A stretch of 28,149 bases of DNA from Pseudomonadota bacterium. Lineage in GTDB: Bacteria; Desulfobacterota; Anaeroferrophillalia; Anaeroferrophillales; Tharpellaceae. A program made the translations under genes and the position numbers. How positions within the stretch are numbered: position 1 is the stretch's first letter; the number at the start of each line of letters is the position of its first letter. The stretch spans positions 1 through 28,149 of the forward strand of contig WFRP01000155.1 of the NCBI GenBank assembly GCA_015486505.1, written 5' to 3'. The notes beneath the pieces were generated by a model that saw nothing but the letters and a program-made list of their open reading frames with translations, did not search any database and was not told where the DNA came from. Shown here piece after piece: positions 16,697-23,743 of this stretch.

Positions 16697-17799
16697 GGCT
16701 TCTGCTCTCCCGCTGCCGGAATTATCATTACAGCCTGGCCCGGCCGCAGCCGTTCATTGCCGCGGATAACCACCGGCCGGCCCGCTTGTAACGGCTGTTT
16801 CAATGAGGAAATGATCGCGTAATCGGCATCATATCCGGAAATTTTGACCGGGACAATTTCAGCCTTATTTTCGACGATACTTACTAAATAGGTGGTGCCG
16901 GCTTTTCTGACGACGGCAGCGCGCGGCGCCAAGAGAGCCGTTTCCGGTTTACCGGTCGGCAGCATAACCTCAAGGTCAAAGCCCGGCAGCAGGCCGTTCC
17001 CTGGCGGCAGATCAAGATAGAGCGGGAAGGTTCTGGTTTTAACGTTGCCGCTCGGAATGATTCGGTTAAATTTACCTTTCAGGGTCTTTTTGTCCGGGCC
17101 GATATGAATGGTGAGGTTTGAATTTTTGTCGATAAAGGGAAGATAGCGGGCCGGAACCTGAACCCGGGCCGCCAGTTGCTTAAGGTCGATCAGGCGGCAG
17201 ACGGTCGCCCCGGTCGCCACCCATTCGCCGATTTCGAAAAGACGCTCGGCAATAACTCCGGCAAACGGGGCGCGAATGGTTTTCTTTTCGATTTCAAGTT
17301 TGAGACGGTCGCGTTTAACCTTGGCCACCGCGAGTCTGGCGCTGAATTCCTTAAGTTTGAAAAGCCGGTTATCGTAGGCCTGTTTGGAGGTGGCCTTCGA
17401 GGCGAAAATCGGTTTTACCCGTTCAAAATCAAGTTTGCCTTTTTCCAGCATAATGCTGACCGTTGCAATTTCACGTTCGGCAACCTTCAGGGTTGACTGG
17501 AGAAGATCGGCATTTAAGCGGCATAGGATCGCGCCTTTTTTGACAAAGGCGCCCTCACGCGGCGGGGCTTTCATAACCAGCCCGTCAGTCTCGGCGGCAA
17601 CCCGGCTTTCGCGCTCGGCAACGACGCTGCCGGTCATCGGGATCCGGGGCGCGATATGTCGTTCGATTAAAGAGGACGTTACCACTTTGGCGGGGGGGCG
17701 GCCGGGAGCTTTACCCGCCCTGGCGGAGCCGGAGCCGACCAGGGTCATCAGAATCGTAAAACTTAAGGCGATTAATGTTTTTTTGTAATAATCAGGCAT
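16693..17799 (-). CDS. RND efflux periplasmic adaptor subunit (membrane fusion protein)
   Basis: Connects the RND pump to an outer-membrane channel. The 368-residue product has a signal peptide (KKTLIALSFTILMTLVGSGSARA, cut after about residue 28). The lipoyl/barrel-sandwich half AAETDGLVMKAPPREGAFVKKGAILCRLN follows, then a short alpha-helical hairpin (about 110-165), the second lipoyl half TIRAPFAGVIAERLFEIGEWV, a beta-barrel and a membrane-proximal domain. No lipobox Cys is seen, so it is probably soluble or peripheral. It is translationally coupled to the downstream pump gene by a 4-bp overlap. Repeat unit C lies about 90 bp upstream of the ATG, so the operon's promoter is probably in or near that region. 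Confidence 0.92.
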   Translation of the reverse strand: MPDYYKKTLIALSFTILMTLVGSGSARAGKAPGRPPAKVVTSSLIERHIAPRIPMTGSVVAERESRVAAETDGLVMKAPPREGAFVKKGAILCRLNADLLQSTLKVAEREIATVSIMLEKGKLDFERVKPIFASKATSKQAYDNRLFKLKEFSARLAVAKVKRDRLKLEIEKKTIRAPFAGVIAERLFEIGEWVATGATVCRLIDLKQLAARVQVPARYLPFIDKNSNLTIHIGPDKKTLKGKFNRIIPSGNVKTRTFPLYLDLPPGNGLLPGFDLEVMLPTGKPETALLAPRAAVVRKAGTTYLVSIVENKAEIVPVKISGYDADYAIISSLKQPLQAGRPVVIRGNERLRPGQAVMIIPAAGEQKP

Positions 17800-17891
17800 A
17801 AAAGATACCCCAGGAGTTTTCGTCTTTAATCAAAAAGAAACTGATGCTTACTTATACCTTGCTTTACTGACCGCGGGCAAGTTAAATCTTA

Positions 17892-18038
17892 TGCGGGAAC
17901 AATCCCCGCAACCCAATCGGGCCTTTTCGGCCCGCACCCAGGGACAATCCGCTGGTCGCAAATAAGTCCTCTTATCGGAACATTTTCTGATTATTAAATC
18001 TTGTTTTTTGGTGCAGAAAATAACCTGTAAGGCACTGA
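17892..18038 (-). repeat. dispersed structured repeat unit C (one sub-repeat)
   Basis: A 147-bp unit on the minus strand, with start TCAGTGCCTTACAGG at 18038 and end TTCCCGCA at 17892. It has one sub-repeat (17936-17959), the CGGGCCGAAAAGGCCCG hairpin (GAAAA loop) and the terminal hairpin. It lies between the divergent adaptor gene and the MoaD-like gene, with its end pointing at the adaptor start. Confidence 0.85.
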
Positions 18039-18083
18039 TGAAACAGTTACTCCCGGAGAAAAACCGCGCCCGACCCCGGATTC

Positions 18084-18097
18084 GGCTGAATAGTTAC
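18084..18097 (-). repeat. single IS66-like terminal inverted repeat, copy C
   Basis: GGCTGAATAGTTAC, with the adjacent inward sequence (18055-18083), matches the left end of the complete element at 23744, inverted. No matching opposite end is found before 17800, so this copy is one-ended. The remaining gene-free part, 18098-18242, holds only a possible -35 TTGACA at 18120-18125 without a good -10. Confidence 0.7.
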
Positions 18098-18159
18098 TGG
18101 TTTTTTAAGAAAATCCTGCTTGACAGTCGGATTTTTTAATTGTAGGGACAGCGTTTGTT

Positions 18160-18252
18160 ATGAAGTATATGTACAAAAATGATTTTCCCGGCGGGCAGGA
18201 TGTGATTGTCGATAGCGCCGGGCAGCGGCCGGGGGCAGCAATATGCAGGTAA
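18160..18252 (+). CDS. short ORF of 30 codons, doubtful
   Basis: An ATG at 18160 opens a 30-codon frame starting MKYMYKNDFPGGQD. It stops at TAA 18250-18252, overlapping the first codons of the MoaD-like gene. A weak AGGGA lies 11 nt upstream. It matches no family that I know. It could be a leader peptide coupled to the next gene, a decayed gene remnant or chance. Confidence 0.2.
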   Translation: MKYMYKNDFPGGQDVIVDSAGQRPGAAICR

Positions 18253-18467
18253 CAGTTAAGCTCTTCGCCGGTCTGCGTCAGGGGCGTTTCGCGATCCGGG
18301 AATTTGAATTCGCGGACGGGGCCGGCATGGCCCGGATTGTCGCGGATATTGGCATCTCCGATTCCGAGCTGGGGATTTTGCTTTGTAATGGCCGCCATAC
18401 CGAGCTCTCCTGTAAACTTGAAGATGGTGATGTTGTTTCAATCTTCCCGAAAATCGGTGGAGGTTGA
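18243..18467 (+). CDS. MoaD/ThiS-family ubiquitin-like sulfur carrier
   Basis: A 74-residue beta-grasp protein whose C-terminus is KIGGG. The exposed terminal Gly-Gly is the site adenylylated by an E1-like enzyme and then thiocarboxylated. The N-terminal strand MQVTVKLFAGLRQG and the LEDGDVVSIFPKIGGG ending are typical of MoaD (molybdopterin synthase small subunit) and relatives. The next gene is a ThiF/HesA-like adenylyltransferase starting 1 bp after this stop, so the two form a carrier-activator pair. It may serve molybdo- or tungstopterin, thiamine or another sulfur-transfer route. No moaE, thiG or aldehyde oxidoreductase gene is in the window to decide. Confidence 0.85.
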   Translation: MQVTVKLFAGLRQGRFAIREFEFADGAGMARIVADIGISDSELGILLCNGRHTELSCKLEDGDVVSIFPKIGGG

Positions 18468-18468
18468 G

Positions 18469-19338
18469 TTGGCGGCGGCTCTGGTCGAATATCTAAGGAA
18501 AGTTGTGGACAGCGAGGGCCTGTTATCCTGGTCGGCTTACCGGGATATCGGCGCGCGGTTCGCGGTTACTTATAGGGAAATTGAGGAAACCGCGCTGAAA
18601 AACGGTTTTTTCCCAAAGCGTTTGCAGCGGCAGCGCAATCTTTTCGGCGCCGCGGCGCAGTTAGATCTACTTAAAGCCAAGGTTGCGATCGTCGGCTGCG
18701 GCGGCCTGGGCGGGGCGGTTTTTGAGATGTTGTTGCGTATCGGGGTTGGTCATCTGTTGGTGATTGACCCCGATTTTTTTGATGAAAGCAACCTCAACCG
18801 GCAGTTCCTGGCCACGATTGAAAATCTGGGCCGTTACAAGGTCGATGCGGCTTTGGCGCGGGGGCGGCTGGTGAATCCGGTGGCCGAAGTTGAAACCCTG
18901 AACCAGGTGTTTCAGAGTGCCGCGGGGCGGGCGCGCCTTGCTTTATGTGATCTGGTTCTGGACGCCCTCGATTCGGTTAGCGCCCGGCTGGAACTGGCAC
19001 GGTTATGTGCCCAGAATCAGCAGATGCTGATTCATGGCGCGGTGGCGGGCTGGTCCGGGCAGATGGTTCCGGTGCCGTCCGACTCGGAAAAGATGGCGCA
19101 AATCTATCCCGGAAATAATCCCGAAACTGAACCGGTGGTTCCGCTTCCTGAGACTGAAGAGCCGCTTGATAATTCAGCTTTGACCGTCAACGCGGTGGCG
19201 GCGCTGCAGGTGGCCGCCGCGGTTCGGTATGTATGTAATTTCGGGGGCGGACCTGAAACTTCCGCGATCAAGCCCGAATCCGGGCTTGCGGGTTGTTTTA
19301 TTGATTTGCTGGAGCCGGCTCTGGAGCGGCTGTTTTGA
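18469..19338 (+). CDS. HesA/MoeB/ThiF-family adenylyltransferase (E1-like)
   Basis: Activates the C-terminal glycine of a ubiquitin-like sulfur carrier with ATP, most likely the MoaD-like protein encoded just upstream. The 289-residue product has an N-terminal helical extension (about 1-65). A Rossmann ATP-binding motif VGCGGLGG follows, then IDPDFFDESNLNRQF (with the Asn-Arg-Gln of the active site), the GRYKVDAA lysine and LVLDALDSVSAR. The paired CxxC zinc ligands of MoeB/ThiF are not visible. The C-terminal half has few cysteines, which fits the HesA-like subgroup. Start: the TTG at 18469 lies 5 nt after GGAGG (18459-18463) and directly follows the MoaD-like stop. An earlier GTG at 18457 has no such site. 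Its stop overlaps the TTG start of the MFS gene. Confidence 0.85.
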   Translation: MAAALVEYLRKVVDSEGLLSWSAYRDIGARFAVTYREIEETALKNGFFPKRLQRQRNLFGAAAQLDLLKAKVAIVGCGGLGGAVFEMLLRIGVGHLLVIDPDFFDESNLNRQFLATIENLGRYKVDAALARGRLVNPVAEVETLNQVFQSAAGRARLALCDLVLDALDSVSARLELARLCAQNQQMLIHGAVAGWSGQMVPVPSDSEKMAQIYPGNNPETEPVVPLPETEEPLDNSALTVNAVAALQVAAAVRYVCNFGGGPETSAIKPESGLAGCFIDLLEPALERLF

Positions 19339-20567
19339 AAATATTTTTAAGATCCCTGTTAAACCGGCGTATGCTGGTCTCTCTGCTGATGGGTTTCAGC
19401 TGCGGGGTGCCGCTGCTGTTGACGATTACGGTACTTCAGGCCTGGATGCAGGAGGTCGGGGTCAATATCAAGGTTATCGGCCTTTTTTCGCTGGTCGGCT
19501 TGCCTTACACCCTGAAATTTCTCTGGGCTCCGGTACTGGACCGTTTCAGCCTGCCTTTATTCGGTCGGCGCCGGGGCTGGCTTTTGCTTTTTCAAATCCT
19601 GTTGATGCTGGCTATTGCCGGCCTCGGGTTGACCAACCCGGTCGCCAATCCGGCGCTGGTTGCCGGGGTTGCCTTTCTTGTTACTTTTTTCTCGGCTTCG
19701 CAGGATATTGTCGTCGATGCTTATCGTCGTGAAGATCTAACCGATAACGAACTTGGCCTCGGCTCGGCACTTTATGTTAACGGTTACCGGGTCGGGATGC
19801 TGGTTGCCGGGAGCGGCGGCCTGATTCTGGCCGACCATATCCCTTTTCGTCTGGTTTATCTGTTTCTGGCGGCAACTATGCTGGTGGGGATTGTGACGAC
19901 CTGTTTCTGCCGGGAGCCGGAGATGACCCACGGGACTCCGATCGATTTCAAGGAGGCGGTTATCGGGCCCTTTGTCGATTATTTTACCCGGCCCGGAGCC
20001 TGGCTTTTGTTGGCATTTATCCTTTTCTACAAGATCGGCGATCAGATGGCCACCACCATGACGATGCCTTTCTATCTGGAAATCGGTTTCAGCAAAACCG
20101 AGATCGGCACCATCGTTAAACTCTTCGGGTTCTGGGCGACCATCAGCGGCGGGCTTCTCGGTGGGGTTATCCTTTTAAGGTTGGGAATTCTCCGCTCTCT
20201 CTGGATCTTCGGCATCCTGCAGGCGGTATCGACTTCAGGTTTTGCCCTGCTCGCGAATCTGCCGCCGACGCTTTCACTTCTGGCCGGGGTAATCGCCTTT
20301 GAAAACTTGAGCGGCGGCATGGGGACGGCCGCCTATGTCGCCTACATGGCGTCACTTACCAATAAAAGATTTACCGCCACCCAATACGCCCTGCTCTCAA
20401 GCCTTATGGGCATCCCCCGAGTCCTGGCGGCGGCCCCCACCGGTTACGCGGTTGCCGCTTTAGGCTGGAGTAACTTTTTCATTTTCTGCACCCTGGCCGC
20501 TCTGCCTGGCCTGATACTCCTTTTCTGGATAAATCGCGAAAACCGTTCAACCACCTCTCCTGTCTGA
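19335..20567 (+). CDS. AmpG-like MFS permease
   Basis: A 410-residue, 12-helix major-facilitator protein. The N-terminal part (LLMGFSCGVPLLLTITVLQAW..., SLVGLPYTLKFLWAPVLDRF, then FGRRRGW) is characteristic of AmpG, which imports anhydromuropeptides for cell-wall recycling. SASQDIVVDAYRRE is the matching TM4-region motif. The start is TTG at 19335, overlapping the previous stop (TTGA), with GGAG 8 nt upstream; an internal ATG at 19371 is the alternative. Its tight coupling to the Ubl/E1 pair is unexpected for a muropeptide importer, so another substrate is possible. No amidase or NagZ gene lies nearby. Confidence 0.82.
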   Translation: MKIFLRSLLNRRMLVSLLMGFSCGVPLLLTITVLQAWMQEVGVNIKVIGLFSLVGLPYTLKFLWAPVLDRFSLPLFGRRRGWLLLFQILLMLAIAGLGLTNPVANPALVAGVAFLVTFFSASQDIVVDAYRREDLTDNELGLGSALYVNGYRVGMLVAGSGGLILADHIPFRLVYLFLAATMLVGIVTTCFCREPEMTHGTPIDFKEAVIGPFVDYFTRPGAWLLLAFILFYKIGDQMATTMTMPFYLEIGFSKTEIGTIVKLFGFWATISGGLLGGVILLRLGILRSLWIFGILQAVSTSGFALLANLPPTLSLLAGVIAFENLSGGMGTAAYVAYMASLTNKRFTATQYALLSSLMGIPRVLAAAPTGYAVAALGWSNFFIFCTLAALPGLILLFWINRENRSTTSPV

Positions 20568-20657
20568 ATTTTTCCTCCGGTCGCAATGGGGTCAGGTCTG
20601 GCAGTGCGGCAGCGGAGTCCGGCAGTGGGGTCGGTCCGGCAGAGTGCGGCAGTGGGA

Positions 20658-20675
20658 TCAGGCTTGACTTATGGG
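20658..20675 (+). repeat. second copy of TCAGGCTTGACTTATGGG
   Basis: Identical over 18 bp to 170-187. Just upstream (20586-20657), related GGGGTCAGG- and CCGGCAGTG-type strings recur several times, giving a scrambled GC-rich tract. Both copies sit in gene-free DNA near other repeats. The tract looks like debris of small mobile elements. Confidence 0.6.
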
Positions 20676-20682
20676 TATTCTT

Positions 20683-20707
20683 TTGGGTTGCGGGATTTGT
20701 TCCCGTA
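20683..20707 (+). repeat. fragment of the dispersed repeat (terminal hairpin only)
   Basis: TTGGGTTGCGGGATTTGTTCCCG matches the terminal part of unit A2 (2242-2265), with its hairpin intact; the next base diverges (T for C). The rest of the unit is missing. It lies 120 bp upstream of asnB. Nothing else is recognisable up to the asnB start. Confidence 0.7.
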
Positions 20708-20827
20708 TTGGATTTGCTTCTTGCATTTGCCTCCTGGAGCAGTTATAAAGCCGAGTAAAGTAGTTATGAAATTGAAATGGTTTTTCTTGCGTAAAATTAG
20801 TTGTTTTCGGATGGGTAGTTGAGATAT

Positions 20828-22747
20828 ATGTGTGGAATCCAAGGGCTGGTATCGGCGCGTATGGGCGTTGCTGAAGTTAAAGAAAAATTATTGCAGATGG
20901 GAGATATTCAGCGCCATCGCGGGCCTGATGATATGGCGGCGGCGGTTTATGAAAGCAGTGTGCGCCGGGTGGGCTTCGGTTTTGTCAGGCTTTCAATCCT
21001 TGATCTTGAAACCGGAATGCAGCCGGTTTACGCTCAGGCCGATAACTCGGCTTTGATCTGTAACGGTCAGCTTTATAACTATCTTGAACTTAAAGAAGGC
21101 TTCGATGATGGGCAATGGCAGACTAAGGGTGACGCTGAAGTAATCCTGCAGATGCTGTGCCGCTTTCAGCCGGAAACGGCGTTGTCGGTTTTCAACGGTA
21201 TGTATGCCGGCGCCTTTTTCTCGCCCCGGCAGCGTCGGCTGTTGCTCTTTCGCGATCGTTTCGGGATAAAACCGCTTTACTATCGCGTCGTTGACGGAGA
21301 TCTCTTTTTTGCCTCCGAGATAAAAGCTTTGCTCAAGGTAAGTGGTTCAGCTCCAATCGATAAGGCGGCTTTTCCGACCCTTTTTACCTATCGTTATCTG
21401 CCGGGTGAGGCGACGGTTTTTGCCGGAATCAAACGCCTGCCGCCGGGTTCGTTTATGAGCTATGATCTGGATACCGGTAAATATGAGATTAAATCGTACT
21501 GGCAGAATATCTTCCCGGAGCCGGAAGCGGCTTCCGGTCGGCGTGAAAAAATTTCACTGATCGAAGCCCAAGAGCGGCTTTATGAAATCTTTACCGATGC
21601 CGTGCGTCTGCGTTTACGTTCCGATGTTGAAGTTGGGAGTTTTTTAAGCGGCGGAATTGATTCCTGTGCGGTGGCGGCGGCGGCCGTAAAGCTTCAACCC
21701 GAGTTCTCGCTTTTTACGATCGCTTTTCAGGAGAAAATATATAATGAGTTGCCGGTGGTTAAGGATTTTTTAGCGGCCGGCGGGGCTCGCTTTGCCGCGG
21801 CCCGCCATCATGTCGGTTTTTGTCAGAAATCGTCTCTGAATGAGCTGCCGGATCTGGTCCGGTCTCTGGAGGAGCCGATTTTTTTAGGGGCGATACTGCC
21901 GACGGATCAGGTCTGCCGGATTGCCGGGCGTCGGGTAAAAACGGTGCTGACCGGCGAGGGTGCCGATGAAATCTTTGCCGGCTACCGTAAATTTCTTCTC
22001 GAGATGGCGGCGGTTGCCCATCTTGACGGTACCGGTAGTGCTAAACTTGAACTTGAGCAGTTGTATCCGGAGTTAAAGGCCTATCTTAAGCAGCGGGCCG
22101 CCGATCCGCTGCAGAGATACATTCAAAGTGAGATGCTTTTCTCAGAAGTTGAATTATCCCGACTTTTAGGGTATGATAAGATTGCGGTTGCCGGTTTAAA
22201 TGAACTCAAAGCCGCCCCGCAGCTTAGCGGGGCTGAACATCCCCTGAATGCGGCTCTGGCGGTTGAGAGCCGTTGTCGGCTGCCCGATTATGTGATTTTG
22301 CGCTTAGATAAGCTGGCAATGCGGCATTCCCTGGAAACCCGGACGCCGTTTCTCGACTATCGCCTGGCTGAATTTGCCGCCCGTCTGCCGGTTGACTACA
22401 AAATTAATCTTAAAGCCGGTCGCGAAAAATATATTTTAAGAGAAACCTTTTCACGTTACAAACTGCTTGATGAACGCAGCGTGCGGCGGCGGAAACAGCC
22501 CTTTACCAGTCCGCTGGCAAGCTGGCTCGGCGCGCGTGATTTATGGCCGGAGGTGGTGGCTGAAACCCTGCTTGGAGGTATGATAGAACGGCACGGGGTG
22601 CTTGATCCGGAGATGGTTAAAGAGTTGACCCGAAAGGTAACAACCACCGGGGTCGGCCCGGCAACCTTGGTTTCCGGGGCCGATCGTTTGTTCGCGATTC
22701 TGGTTTTTACGTTATGGTATGAGGAATTTAGTAGTGACCGAAACTAG
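20828..22747 (+). CDS. asnB: asparagine synthetase (glutamine-hydrolysing), AsnB family
   Basis: Transfers ammonia from glutamine to an adenylated carboxylate, normally aspartate. The 639-residue protein begins MCGIQG, giving Cys2 as the nucleophile of the class II glutaminase domain, so the ATG at 20828 is certain. Glutaminase motifs include RHRGPDD, RLSILDLE and CNGQLYNY, where Glu of the usual NGEIYNY is Gln. The synthetase domain has the PP-loop FLSGGIDS (about residue 278), TGEGADEIFAGY, and ETRTPFLDYRLAEFA near the C-terminus. It overlaps the GCS2-family gene downstream, so the two are translated together. This may mean amidation of a specialised substrate rather than housekeeping asparagine synthesis. 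Confidence 0.93.
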   Translation: MCGIQGLVSARMGVAEVKEKLLQMGDIQRHRGPDDMAAAVYESSVRRVGFGFVRLSILDLETGMQPVYAQADNSALICNGQLYNYLELKEGFDDGQWQTKGDAEVILQMLCRFQPETALSVFNGMYAGAFFSPRQRRLLLFRDRFGIKPLYYRVVDGDLFFASEIKALLKVSGSAPIDKAAFPTLFTYRYLPGEATVFAGIKRLPPGSFMSYDLDTGKYEIKSYWQNIFPEPEAASGRREKISLIEAQERLYEIFTDAVRLRLRSDVEVGSFLSGGIDSCAVAAAAVKLQPEFSLFTIAFQEKIYNELPVVKDFLAAGGARFAAARHHVGFCQKSSLNELPDLVRSLEEPIFLGAILPTDQVCRIAGRRVKTVLTGEGADEIFAGYRKFLLEMAAVAHLDGTGSAKLELEQLYPELKAYLKQRAADPLQRYIQSEMLFSEVELSRLLGYDKIAVAGLNELKAAPQLSGAEHPLNAALAVESRCRLPDYVILRLDKLAMRHSLETRTPFLDYRLAEFAARLPVDYKINLKAGREKYILRETFSRYKLLDERSVRRRKQPFTSPLASWLGARDLWPEVVAETLLGGMIERHGVLDPEMVKELTRKVTTTGVGPATLVSGADRLFAILVFTLWYEEFSSDRN

Positions 22748-23663
22748 TAATTCATTAAGCGCGGAGCTTGTGGATAAGTTCAGTGCGGAACTCTATGCTT
22801 ATTTAGAGAAATCGCTGCGGCCCGGGCCCTTGACCTACGGTTTTGAATATGAGTTTATGCCGGAAAAGCCGATGACTCCCGAACTTGTGGATAAAATAAA
22901 ACAGGCTTTGCCGGATATGGGTTTCAGGTTGCGGACTGATGGCGGTTTTCAGGCTGAGGATGGCCTGGATGTCATTTTCGAACCGGGAGGCCAGCTGGAA
23001 TACGGTTCACCGCCGCTGCTGGCGGATGATAACGATAAATTTACGGCACTGCTGGCTCATTTGACCGCGACTAACCGGCAGATAGCGGCGGACTTCGCGG
23101 TTAATTATATTGCGGTTGACTATATCCCCGGCCGCGAAGCGCAGCCTTTATGTATCTCCGGGCAGCGTTATCTTAATATGCATTCTCTTTTTACTGATAA
23201 CGGCGGCCGCGGCTGCGAGATGATGAAAGGAACCGCTTCCATTCAGCTGCATGTCAGAATCCGCGCGTTTTCTGAAATGATACCGCTTTTCAAACTTCTG
23301 CTGCAGCTGGCCCGGGATGACGAATTTTCCATGTCGGAAAACCGCCGGGCGATCTGGGATGCGACTGATGTGAGTCGCTGCCGGCTGCCTGATTTTGGCG
23401 AAATTTCCACGGTCGGGGAATTATTAACCCGAATTGTCCGTTATGCCCTGACGGCAGTCGATTTAAATCAGCGAATTCCTTTCGCCCGGCTGGAAAATCC
23501 CACATTTCCCCGGTTTCTGGTTCATCTGACAACCATTTTTACCGATGTCCGCCTTAATCTTAAAGGCCCGACTTTTGAATTGCGCACTATGGATTCACTG
23601 CCGCCGGCCGATTTCAAAAAACGCTGGCAGCGGTTTATCGCTGAGGTCGAAAATCTCCTTTGA
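22734..23663 (+). CDS. GCS2-family carboxylate-amine ligase (glutamate-cysteine ligase-like)
   Basis: Probably joins an amino acid or amine to the gamma-carboxylate of glutamate with ATP. The product of about 309 residues has family features: GFEYEFMPEKP (metal and ATP site), FEPGGQLEYGSPP, GQRYLNMHS, MKGTASIQLHVR and a late FELRTMDSLPP. These resemble plant/proteobacterial-type GCS2, EgtA and YbdK proteins, not E. coli GshA. It is shorter than the plant-type enzyme (about 450 residues). I prefer the GTG at 22734, with GAGGA 8 nt upstream; an ATG at 22719 is possible and adds 5 residues. Either way it overlaps asnB (14 or 29 bp). No glutathione synthetase gene is adjacent, so the product may differ from gamma-glutamylcysteine. 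Confidence 0.82.
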   Translation: MTETSNSLSAELVDKFSAELYAYLEKSLRPGPLTYGFEYEFMPEKPMTPELVDKIKQALPDMGFRLRTDGGFQAEDGLDVIFEPGGQLEYGSPPLLADDNDKFTALLAHLTATNRQIAADFAVNYIAVDYIPGREAQPLCISGQRYLNMHSLFTDNGGRGCEMMKGTASIQLHVRIRAFSEMIPLFKLLLQLARDDEFSMSENRRAIWDATDVSRCRLPDFGEISTVGELLTRIVRYALTAVDLNQRIPFARLENPTFPRFLVHLTTIFTDVRLNLKGPTFELRTMDSLPPADFKKRWQRFIAEVENLL

Positions 23664-23677
23664 AAACGGAGAATCTT

Positions 23678-23742
23678 ATGGCGGAAGTAACTGATTACAA
23701 CTGGAAGCCGCCGCTGAACTGGATGCTTTATTGAAAAAATAA
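23678..23742 (+). pseudogene. gene remnant beside the mobile element
   Basis: An ATG with a good CGGAGA site opens an 18-codon frame (MAEVTDYNWKPP...). In another frame the same DNA reads QLEAAAELDALLKK and stops at 23740-23742, which looks like a real protein C-terminus. A single indel would join MAEVTD to it. The simplest reading is a small gene reduced by deletion or frameshift, ending just before the 428-bp element. Confidence 0.3.
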
Positions 23743-23743
23743 T

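Noticed and set aside
18098..18242. A molybdenum-cofactor or thiamine riboswitch upstream of the MoaD-like gene
   Set aside because: No THI-box or Moco-type conserved core could be recognised; only GC-rich foldbacks are visible.
18105..18398. A 97-codon minus-strand frame opposite the MoaD-like gene
   Set aside because: Antisense to a gene with a clear C-terminal GG motif and operon coupling; no supporting signal.
20586..20822. A 78-codon plus-strand frame upstream of asnB
   Set aside because: It runs through repeat debris (GGGTCAGG and CCGGCAGTG strings and the hairpin fragment) and has no ribosome-binding site or recognisable motif.
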